From assembly GCA_011620245.1 (NCBI GenBank), contig WOZN01000176.1, positions 1 through 12,005 on the forward strand: DNA of 12,005 bases. Direction: 5' to 3'. The notes beneath the pieces are model-generated. The model did not search any database, was not told where the DNA came from, and saw only the letters and a list, made by a program, of their open reading frames with translations. Positions within the stretch are counted from its first letter, which is position 1. Each line of letters starts with the position of its first letter. The stretch comes from Acidovorax sp. GTDB lineage: Bacteria > Pseudomonadota > Gammaproteobacteria > Burkholderiales > Burkholderiaceae_C. Positions 1-5,291 of the stretch are shown here, piece by piece. The position numbers and the translations under genes are program-made.

Positions 1-54
1 TACCCGGTGCTGCGCCACGCCCTGCGCGAGCAGCCGGCCCCGCTGTGGGAATGA
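1..54 (+). CDS. C-terminal tail of an unidentified protein (partial)
   Basis: Frame 1 is open from the window edge to a TGA at 52-54 and encodes 17 residues ending in PAPLWE. The codon choice is G/C-rich at third positions, like the neighbouring genes. No domain can be recognised from so short a tail. The stop is followed by about 85 bases without a convincing gene before the palindromic element at 141-222. It may not be coding, because only the edge of the frame is visible; the preceding sequence would settle it. Confidence 0.4.
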   Translation, partial: YPVLRHALREQPAPLWE

Positions 55-140
55 GCGTGCCGATGCGTTGGCCAGCGAGCTCAAGGCAAGGGCAGTGCGC
101 GGCAAAATGGCGGCACCGTCCGCCTGGATATATCACCTGT

Positions 141-222
141 AAGACTTACGCAAATAAGGATGCCACAACGGTACATGCCTTTGTGGCAGGCGGCTTGCCT
201 GGGCCTGTTTTGCGTAAGTCAT
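141..222. repeat. Nested palindromic element, possible MITE/REP-like repeat
   Basis: Two perfect 12-base arms, GACTTACGCAAA at 143-154 and TTTGCGTAAGTC at 209-220, are inverted around a 54-base interior. Inside lies a second perfect inverted pair, TGCCACAA (161-168) and TTGTGGCA (181-188), separated by 12 bases. A third small one, CAGGC (187-191) with GCCTG (197-201), follows and shares two bases with the second. The whole could fold into a branched hairpin. Because of the symmetry, both strands encode similar peptides here (MPQRYMPLW and LPQRHVPLW). No flanking target-site duplication was seen. That it is a dispersed mobile-derived repeat is inference; it could instead be a regulatory structure for the downstream gene. 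Confidence 0.6.
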
Positions 223-240
223 GATCTGGATACCCCCCCC

Positions 241-1353
241 ATGATTCCAATACAACTGTTCGACCCTGCTTCCAGCACCTACACCTACATCCTGCACGAC
301 CCCGCCACGCGCGATGCACTGATCATCGACCCGGTGGACGAGCAGCTCGACCGCGACCTGGCGGTGCTGCAAGCGCAGCACCTCACGCTGCGCTGGGCCG
401 TGGAAACCCACGCGCATGCCGACCACATCACCAGCGGCGGCCGCCTGGCCGAGCACACCAGCGCGCGCACGGCGGTGCCTGCGGGCTGCGGCATCGGCAC
501 GGCGGCGGTGCAACTGGTGGATGGCGAAACGCTGGCCTTTGGCGGCGAAACCCTGCGTGCGCTGCACACGCCGGGCCATACGGCGGGCAGCATGTCGTAC
601 CGGTGGCGCGGCCATGTCTTCACTGGCGACACCTTGCTCATCAACGGCTGCGGCCGCACGGATTTCCAGTCGGGCAGCGCGGCCGAGCTGTACCGCAGCA
701 TCACCGGCGTGCTGTTTGCCCTGCCCGACGACACCACCGTCTGGCCCGGCCATGACTACCATGGGCGCAGCCATTCCACCATCGGCGCCGAAAAGGCCGG
801 CAATGCCCGCGTGGCCGGCCGCAGCCAGGCCGAGTTCGTGGCGCTGATGGAGTCGCTGCAACTGCCGCGCCCGCGCCGCATCGACGAGGCGGTGCCGGCC
901 AACCTGCAATCGGGCCTGCGCCACGACGCCGATGGCGCCACCCTGCAGGCGCCGCGCGCGGCCGAGGGCTATGCGGGCGATGTGTCGGCCCAATTGGCCT
1001 GGCAGTGGGTGCAGAGCGGGCAGGCCGTGCTGATCGACGTGCGCAGCGATGCCGAGCGCGAATGGGTGGGGCAGGTGCCCGGCGCCATCCCCGTGGCCTG
1101 GAAGCAATGGCCCGGCATGGTGATGAATGCCGACTTCGATGCCCAGCTGCGTGCCGCCGTGCCGCAAGGCGGCCGCGCCGTGCTGCTGTGCCGCAGCGGC
1201 GTGCGCTCGGTTGCCGCTGCGCGGCGCGCCACCGAACTGGGCATCACCGCCTACAACATCCTCGAAGGCTTCGAGGGCGACCCCGATAGCCATGCGCAGC
1301 GCGGCAAGACGGGCGGCTGGCGCCGGCAGGGGCTGCCCTGGCGGCAGGGGTGA
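241..1353 (+). CDS. Persulfide dioxygenase-rhodanese fusion (ETHE1-like)
   Basis: A 370-residue protein joining a metallo-beta-lactamase-fold persulfide dioxygenase to a single rhodanese domain. The dioxygenase family oxidises glutathione persulfide to sulfite and GSH with mononuclear iron. The rhodanese moves sulfane sulfur between persulfide or thiosulfate and acceptors, so the fusion fits sulfide detoxification in the cytoplasm. In residues 1-210 I see THAHADH (56-62), H113 in HTPGHTAGS, D130 in FTGD, the ETHE1-type GCGRTDF and H171 in WPGHD. By analogy with ETHE1, the iron ligands should be H57, H113 and D130. Residues about 245-370 carry DVR and the active loop CRSGVRS, with catalytic C317, then an LEGFEGD...GW tail typical of these fusions. 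No signal peptide is present. The start at 241 gives the family N-terminus (MIPIQLFDP); the in-frame ATG at 160 lies inside the palindromic element. No clear Shine-Dalgarno precedes 241: a run of eight Cs abuts the ATG. Confidence 0.9.
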   Translation: MIPIQLFDPASSTYTYILHDPATRDALIIDPVDEQLDRDLAVLQAQHLTLRWAVETHAHADHITSGGRLAEHTSARTAVPAGCGIGTAAVQLVDGETLAFGGETLRALHTPGHTAGSMSYRWRGHVFTGDTLLINGCGRTDFQSGSAAELYRSITGVLFALPDDTTVWPGHDYHGRSHSTIGAEKAGNARVAGRSQAEFVALMESLQLPRPRRIDEAVPANLQSGLRHDADGATLQAPRAAEGYAGDVSAQLAWQWVQSGQAVLIDVRSDAEREWVGQVPGAIPVAWKQWPGMVMNADFDAQLRAAVPQGGRAVLLCRSGVRSVAAARRATELGITAYNILEGFEGDPDSHAQRGKTGGWRRQGLPWRQG

Positions 1354-1363
1354 GTGCCACGCC

Positions 1364-1408
1364 AAAAAAATGGGCCCCTCCGATGGGAAGGGCCCGCTTT
1401 GCTTTCTT
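1364..1408. terminator. Probable bidirectional rho-independent terminator
   Basis: GGGCCC (1372-1377) pairs with GGGCCC (1390-1395). TCC (1379-1381) pairs with GGA (1386-1388) across one C/A mismatch, leaving a GATG loop. A run of seven As (1364-1370) precedes the stem, which becomes a U-tract for transcripts of the minus-strand cytochrome gene. A T-rich tail (GCTTTGCTTTCTT) follows it for the plus-strand dioxygenase gene. It starts 10 bases after the dioxygenase stop and lies between two convergent genes, where a shared terminator is expected. The minus-strand direction looks stronger. Confidence 0.7.
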
Positions 1409-1516
1409 GGGGCTGAAGCGCCCCGGCTTCTTTATCCGGGTCTTACTGTGTCAGTAAAAACAAGGCATCATGCAAGAATCTTCAAGCAGGAGGTGAGGGC
1501 AGGGGCTGTTTCGGGC

Positions 1517-2179
1517 TTACTTGAAGCGCGACTGGGGCACCACTTTCAGGTCACCCTCGATCGAGCCGATATAAGCGGCCAGCGTCTTGAGTTCATTGTT
1601 GGTGAACTGCTTGGCAGTGCCGCCCATGACGGCGTTGCTGCGGCCGATATAGGTGTTCTTTTCCACCTTGTATGACTTGAGCGCCACGAACAGGTAATCG
1701 GCATGCTGGCCTGCGATCTTGGGGTAGGACGGGTCGATGGGTTTGGCGAAATTGTTGCCGTGACAAGACACACAGGCACCCTTTTTCAGCAGCTCGGCCA
1801 CTTGCACGCTGGGTTCGCGGCCTGGCTTGGCGGGCAACTCGGCGCCGGTTTTGCCGTGTTGTTCGTAATAGGCCGACAGATCGGCAATGTCCTGCTCGGA
1901 CAGCGAATCGGCAATGCCGCGCATGGTGGGGTGCTTGCGCTCGCCCTTCTTGTAGGCCGTGAGCGCGGCAGCAATGTACTTGCCGCCCTGGCCAGAAATC
2001 ATGGGCACCTTGTGAACTTCGGGAAAGCTGGAATGGTAGCCCGGAATGCCGTGGCAGCCAACGCACATCGCAATTTTCTGCTTGCCGGCTTCGACATCAC
2101 CCTTGGCTTCCTGGGCATGGGACAACGCCGTCACGGAAGCGACAGCCAGGGCAAATATCGTGGTCAACGTCTTGTTCAT
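1517..2179 (-). CDS. Secreted diheme cytochrome c (c4-like)
   Basis: A 220-residue periplasmic electron carrier. Residues 1-22 form a Sec signal peptide ending in ALSHA, with cleavage likely before QE. The mature part is two tandem class I cytochrome c domains. Heme 1 binds at CVGCH (39-43) with likely axial M86 in PTMRG; heme 2 binds at CVSCH (136-140) with likely axial M185 in NAVMGG. The GQGGKYI and AGQHADYL segments after each heme site, and the ADLSAYY / LAAYIGS helices, match the c4/c553 group. The length is normal for a diheme c4. Such proteins usually pass electrons from the bc1 complex to terminal oxidases; the actual partners are not shown here. The gene is convergent with the dioxygenase gene and divergent from moxR. 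No strong Shine-Dalgarno is seen before the ATG, but the signal peptide supports this start. Confidence 0.92.
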   Translation of the reverse strand: MNKTLTTIFALAVASVTALSHAQEAKGDVEAGKQKIAMCVGCHGIPGYHSSFPEVHKVPMISGQGGKYIAAALTAYKKGERKHPTMRGIADSLSEQDIADLSAYYEQHGKTGAELPAKPGREPSVQVAELLKKGACVSCHGNNFAKPIDPSYPKIAGQHADYLFVALKSYKVEKNTYIGRSNAVMGGTAKQFTNNELKTLAAYIGSIEGDLKVVPQSRFK

Positions 2180-2231
2180 TTTGCGGGCACAATCGTGTGA
2201 AGGTTCAGCTCAGGGCTCTGATCAGTCGGCG

Positions 2232-2252
2232 ATTATAGCCAGCGCTTGTCAA
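2232..2252 (-). promoter_or_regulatory. Probable promoter -10 region of the cytochrome c gene
   Basis: On the minus strand a perfect TATAAT is read from 2237 to 2232, about 53 bases before the cytochrome ATG. That predicts a short 5' leader of about 45 bases. A TTGACA is also present on that strand (2252-2247) but only 9 bases separate the two boxes, so they cannot act as an ordinary sigma-70 pair. Either the -10 works with a poor -35 further upstream or an activator assists. The region is shared with the divergent moxR gene. Confidence 0.5.
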
Positions 2253-2285
2253 GCCCATCCATCAACAATCCGGTGTTTTTTGTCC

Positions 2286-3140
2286 ATGAAATTTCAAGGC
2301 TCCCAGACTTACGTCGCCACCCAAGACCTGATGCTCGCCGTGAACGCGGCCATCACACTGCAACGCCCGCTGCTCGTCAAAGGAGAGCCCGGCACCGGCA
2401 AGACCATGCTGGCCGAGGAAGTGGCCCAGGCGCTCGACATGCCGCTGCTGCAGTGGCATATCAAGTCCACCACCAAGGCGCAGCAGGGCCTGTATGAATA
2501 CGACGCCGTGAGCCGCCTGCGCGACAGCCAGCTCAATGACGAGGGCAGCGCCGAGCGTGTGAAGGACATCCGCAACTACATCGTGCAGGGCGTGCTGTGG
2601 CAAGCCTTCATGGCCGACCATCCCGTGGCGCTGCTGATCGACGAGATCGACAAGGCCGACATCGAGTTTCCGAACGACCTGCTGCGCGAGATCGACCGCA
2701 TGGAGTTTTACTGCTACGAAACACGCGAACTCATCAAAGCCAAACACCGCCCGCTGGTGTTCATCACCTCGAACAACGAAAAAGAACTGCCCGACGCGTT
2801 TTTGCGCCGCTGCTTCTTTCACTTCATCAAGTTCCCTGAAGCCGACACCATGCGCCAGATCGTGGATGTGCACTTTCCCACGCTCAAGAGCGAGCTGCTG
2901 GGCGTGGCGATGAAGACGTTCTACGACGTGCGCAACCTGCCGGGCCTCAAGAAGAAGCCATCGACGAGCGAACTGCTCGACTGGCTCAAGCTGCTGGTGG
3001 CTGAAGATATTCCGCTGTCCGCCCTGCAAAGCACCGACGACAAGGTGGCCGTGCCGCCGCTGGTGGGTGCGCTGCTCAAGAACGAGCAGGACGTGAGCCT
3101 GTTCGAGAAGCTGGTGTTCATGAACCAGAGAAACCGATGA
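2286..3140 (+). CDS. MoxR-family AAA+ ATPase
   Basis: A 284-residue cytoplasmic ATPase. Visible elements are Walker A GEPGTGKT (33-40), Walker B ALLIDEID (115-122), a sensor-1 region TSNNE (161-165), an arginine-finger region LPDAFLRR (168-175) and a sensor-2-like segment KKPSTSELLDW (223-233). The compact core without a long C-terminal extension, together with a CoxE-like VWA protein downstream, places it among stand-alone MoxR proteins (PA2707-like or CoxD-like, subfamily uncertain). These ATPases usually act with a VWA partner as chaperones that remodel or activate a client complex; the client here is unknown. The start at 2286 begins just before the first conserved strand (MKFQGSQTYVATQDL). 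In-frame codons further upstream run antisense to the cytochrome gene. No clear ribosome binding site is seen. It is the first gene of a six-gene same-strand block. Confidence 0.92.
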   Translation: MKFQGSQTYVATQDLMLAVNAAITLQRPLLVKGEPGTGKTMLAEEVAQALDMPLLQWHIKSTTKAQQGLYEYDAVSRLRDSQLNDEGSAERVKDIRNYIVQGVLWQAFMADHPVALLIDEIDKADIEFPNDLLREIDRMEFYCYETRELIKAKHRPLVFITSNNEKELPDAFLRRCFFHFIKFPEADTMRQIVDVHFPTLKSELLGVAMKTFYDVRNLPGLKKKPSTSELLDWLKLLVAEDIPLSALQSTDDKVAVPPLVGALLKNEQDVSLFEKLVFMNQRNR

Positions 3141-3167
3141 GCCCCGCGCACCGCAGTGACCCGGCCG

Positions 3168-3189
3168 GCGGCGCCCCGATGGGCGCCGC
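3168..3189 (+). other. Strong GC hairpin between moxR and the small membrane gene
   Basis: GCGGCGCCC (3168-3176) and GGGCGCCGC (3181-3189) form a perfect nine-base stem with loop CGAT, in the 99-base gap after the moxR stop. No T-run follows, so it is not a standard terminator. It could protect the 3' end of a processed moxR message, attenuate downstream expression or help pause transcription. In such GC-rich DNA it could also be incidental. Confidence 0.5.
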
Positions 3190-3239
3190 ATTCCGCCTGG
3201 GCCGGTTCCCAGCATGGGCCACAGCAGTGGATATTTCGC

Positions 3240-3476
3240 ATGGCTGACACCAAACGACTGCTGATGGAAGGCGCGTCCGACGCGGTGGGCTTTGCGGGCG
3301 GCGCGCTGGCGGGCTTCTGGTTGGGCCAGTTGCTGGGTTTCGACATCTTTGCCACCGGCTACGGCACCGCCAGCCTGGCGGGCATCGTGCTGGTGGGCCT
3401 GGGTGGCGGCCTGGGCCTGCAGGCTGCGCGGCGCTGCCAGATGGGCCGACGACGCTGCAGCGAACAAGAGAAATGA
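3240..3476 (+). CDS. Small glycine-rich two-helix membrane protein, unknown function
   Basis: A 78-residue protein I do not recognise. After a short polar start (MADTKRLLMEGASD) it has two hydrophobic stretches, about residues 16-38 and 44-63. Both are rich in spaced small residues (GGALAGFWLG, GIVLVGLGGGLG), as in glycine-zipper helices that pack or oligomerise in membranes. The tail is basic (RRCQMGRRR), suggesting a cytoplasmic C-terminus. The ATG at 3240 is chosen because the extra N-terminus from an earlier in-frame ATG at 3156 is low-complexity and overlaps the hairpin region. The stop overlaps the next start by four bases (ATGA at 3473-3476), which indicates translational coupling with the acetyltransferase gene. 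It could be an anchor for the MoxR/VWA module; that is inference from position only. Confidence 0.7.
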   Translation: MADTKRLLMEGASDAVGFAGGALAGFWLGQLLGFDIFATGYGTASLAGIVLVGLGGGLGLQAARRCQMGRRRCSEQEK

Positions 3477-4081
3477 GCATGGCATTCGTGCAATCCGTCA
3501 CCCTGCGCGAGCGCGGCGTGCGCCTGGAGCCGCTGGCACTGGCCCATGAAGAAGGGCTGCGCACCGCGGCTGCCGATGGCGAGTTGTGGAAGCTGCGCAT
3601 CACCTCGGTGCCCGAGCCCGAGGGCACGCGCGCCTATATCGAAAGCGCATTGGCCATGCGCGAGCAGGGCCACCGCTTTGCCTTTGCCGTGGTCAATGAT
3701 GTGACGGGCCAGGTGCTGGGCTCCACAAGCTACCACGACATCGTTCCGGCGCTGAAGCGCGTGGAGATCGGCTTCACCTGGTATGCCAAAAGCGCGCAGC
3801 GCACCCATGTCAACAGCACCGCCAAGCTGCTGATGATGGGCCACGCCTTCGATACGCTGGGCTGCCATGTGGTGGGCTGGCGCACCGACAACTACAACTT
3901 TGCCTCGCAACGCGCCATCGAACGCCTGGGCGCCAGGAAGGACGGCGTGCTGCGCGGCCACGCGCTGCGCCGCGACGGCACGATCCGCGATACAGTGATG
4001 TACAGCATGCGCTCGGGCGAATGGCCCGAGGCCCAGGCACAGTTGCTATATCTTTTAGAGCTACATGCGCACAACCCATAA
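3473..4081 (+). CDS. GNAT N-acetyltransferase, RimJ/RimL-like
   Basis: A 202-residue acetyl-CoA-dependent acetyltransferase of the Acetyltransf_3 type. The fold is visible as RLEPLALAHEEGL at the N-terminus, then GQVLGSTSYHDI (79-90), the VEIGFTWYAKSAQRTHVNSTAKLLMMGHAF core (roughly 97-126), and the late motif N-x-x-SQRAIERLGA (142-154) followed by DG-x-IRDTVMYS. The segment SAQRTHVN takes the place of the usual Q/RxxGxG pyrophosphate loop and is typical of this subgroup. The substrate cannot be told: relatives acetylate protein N-termini, amino acids or small amines. The start overlaps the preceding stop (ATGA); a second ATG six bases on, at 3479, is also possible. The last 12 residues (191-202) are encoded by an apparent intergenic repeat, so they probably lie outside the catalytic fold. 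It lies between the MoxR and VWA partner genes. Confidence 0.88.
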   Translation: MSMAFVQSVTLRERGVRLEPLALAHEEGLRTAAADGELWKLRITSVPEPEGTRAYIESALAMREQGHRFAFAVVNDVTGQVLGSTSYHDIVPALKRVEIGFTWYAKSAQRTHVNSTAKLLMMGHAFDTLGCHVVGWRTDNYNFASQRAIERLGARKDGVLRGHALRRDGTIRDTVMYSMRSGEWPEAQAQLLYLLELHAHNP

Positions 4082-4099
4082 GCGCTGGAGGCCAAAATC
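4043..4099 (+). repeat. Comamonadaceae-type dispersed intergenic repeat (probable copy)
   Basis: The AT-rich stretch beginning TTGCTATAT, followed by AGAGCTACATGCGCA and ending in AAGCGCTGGAGGCCAAAAT, resembles a short repeat I recall as scattered between genes in Acidovorax-like genomes. Those copies commonly read GCTAT...TAGCTG...GCGC...AAGCGCTAGAGGCC. It contrasts in base composition with the flanking coding sequence. Here it overlaps the end of the acetyltransferase frame, supplying its stop codon (4079-4081), and runs up to the ATG of the VWA gene. The identification rests on memory, not on a search. Confidence 0.55.
4087..4091 (+). promoter_or_regulatory. Ribosome binding site of the VWA gene, inside the repeat
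   Basis: GGAGG lies eight bases before the ATG at 4100 and is one of the best Shine-Dalgarno matches in the window. It sits within the GGAGGCC terminus of the apparent dispersed repeat, so the repeat seems to have supplied the translation signal for this gene. Confidence 0.7.
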
Positions 4100-5287
4100 A
4101 TGCTGATCGACTTCTTCTACACCCTGCGCGCCGCCAAGCTGCCGGTTTCGGTCAAGGAATACCTCACGCTGCTCGAAGCCCTGCAAGCCGGCGTGGTGGG
4201 GCCCAAGTCGGCGGACGGCTGGAGCCTGGACGACTTCTACCACCTGGGCCGCACCGTGCTGGTCAAGGACGAGAAACACTACGACAAGTTCGACCGGGCG
4301 TTTGCCGCCTATTTCAAGGGCGTGGAGATGGTGACCGACTTCACCAAGGAGATTCCGGCCGACTGGCTGCGCAAGATCCTGGAGAACGAACTCACGCCCG
4401 AGCAAAAGGCCGCCATCGAGAAGATGGGCTGGGACGAACTCATGGAGACGCTGAAAAAGCGCCTTGAAGAGCAGAAGGGCCGCCACGAGGGCGGCAACAA
4501 GTGGATCGGCACCGGCGGCACCAGCCCCTTTGGCCATGGCGGCTACAACCCGCAGGGCATCCGCATCGGCGGCGCCAGCAAGAACAAGAGCGCCGTGAAG
4601 GTGTGGGAGCAGCGCGCCTACAAGGACTATGACGACCAGCAGGAACTGGGCACGCGCAACATCAAGGTGGCGCTGCGCCGCCTGCGCAAGTTTGCGCGCG
4701 AGGGGCATGAGATGGAGCTGGACCTGCCCGACACCATCCGCAGCACGGCGGCCAACGCGGGGTATCTGGACATCAAGATGGTGCCCGAGCGCCACAACAA
4801 CGTGAAGGTGCTGCTGCTCATGGACGTGGGCGGCACCATGGACGAGCATATCCAGCGCGTGGAAGAGCTTTTCAGCGCCGTCAAGACGGAGTTCAAGCAC
4901 CTGGAGTTCTACTACTTCCACAACTGCGTGTACGACTTCATGTGGAAGAACAACCGCCGCCGCTTTGCCGAAAAATTTCCCACCTGGGACATCATCCGCA
5001 AGTACAACAAGGACTACAAGCTGATCTTCGTGGGCGACGCCACCATGAGCCCTTACGAGATTTTGCAGCCCGGCGGCAGCGTGGAATACAACAACAAAGA
5101 AGCTGGCGCCGAGTGGCTCCAGCGCCTCACGCACGCTTTCCCCAAGTTCGCCTGGATCAACCCCGAGCCGCAGGGCGTGTGGCAGTACCGCCAGAGCATC
5201 GGCATCATCGAGCAACTGGTGGGTAACCGCATGTACCCTTTGTCACTCAAGGGGCTCGAAGAGACCATGCGGCTGCTGTCAAAATAG
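4100..5287 (+). CDS. CoxE-like VWA-domain protein, MoxR partner
   Basis: A 395-residue cytoplasmic protein. The N-terminal part (1-130, from MLIDFFYTLRAAKLPVSVKEYL) is helical and typical of CoxE-like proteins. A glycine-rich linker follows (131-165, GTGGTSPFGHGGYNPQG), then a VWA domain from about 233 to 395. The metal-binding motif is DVGGT (242-246) in place of the canonical DxSxS. HNC (274-276) follows the next strand, and D313 in FVGDATMSP fits the third metal-binding loop. These proteins pair with MoxR ATPases and probably present clients or bridge to them; CoxD/CoxE activate CO dehydrogenase in other bacteria, but no such enzyme is encoded here. The start has a GGAGG eight bases upstream. 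Unusually, two genes separate it from moxR. The tamA start lies only four bases after its stop. Confidence 0.9.
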   Translation: MLIDFFYTLRAAKLPVSVKEYLTLLEALQAGVVGPKSADGWSLDDFYHLGRTVLVKDEKHYDKFDRAFAAYFKGVEMVTDFTKEIPADWLRKILENELTPEQKAAIEKMGWDELMETLKKRLEEQKGRHEGGNKWIGTGGTSPFGHGGYNPQGIRIGGASKNKSAVKVWEQRAYKDYDDQQELGTRNIKVALRRLRKFAREGHEMELDLPDTIRSTAANAGYLDIKMVPERHNNVKVLLLMDVGGTMDEHIQRVEELFSAVKTEFKHLEFYYFHNCVYDFMWKNNRRRFAEKFPTWDIIRKYNKDYKLIFVGDATMSPYEILQPGGSVEYNNKEAGAEWLQRLTHAFPKFAWINPEPQGVWQYRQSIGIIEQLVGNRMYPLSLKGLEETMRLLSK

Positions 5288-5291
5288 GCGC

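Noticed and set aside
109..124. GGCGG/CCGCC hairpin after the first partial gene
   Set aside because: The five-base stem lacks a T-run, and such short GC pairings are expected by chance in this sequence.
160..240. N-terminal extension of the dioxygenase from the ATG at 160
   Set aside because: The added 27 residues come from the palindromic element, are absent from the expected family N-terminus, and the ATG has no usable Shine-Dalgarno spacing. The start at 241 fits the family.
1443..1457. Small hairpin TTACTG-TGT-CAGTAA as a second terminator
   Set aside because: No T-run follows it on either strand, and the adjacent GGGCCC stem with an A-tract is a better terminator for both genes.
2286..5287. 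Part of a CO dehydrogenase maturation cluster (coxD/coxE)
   Set aside because: The ATPase and VWA protein resemble CoxD and CoxE, but no coxMSL, coxF or coxG gene is present. The general MoxR-VWA pairing explains them.
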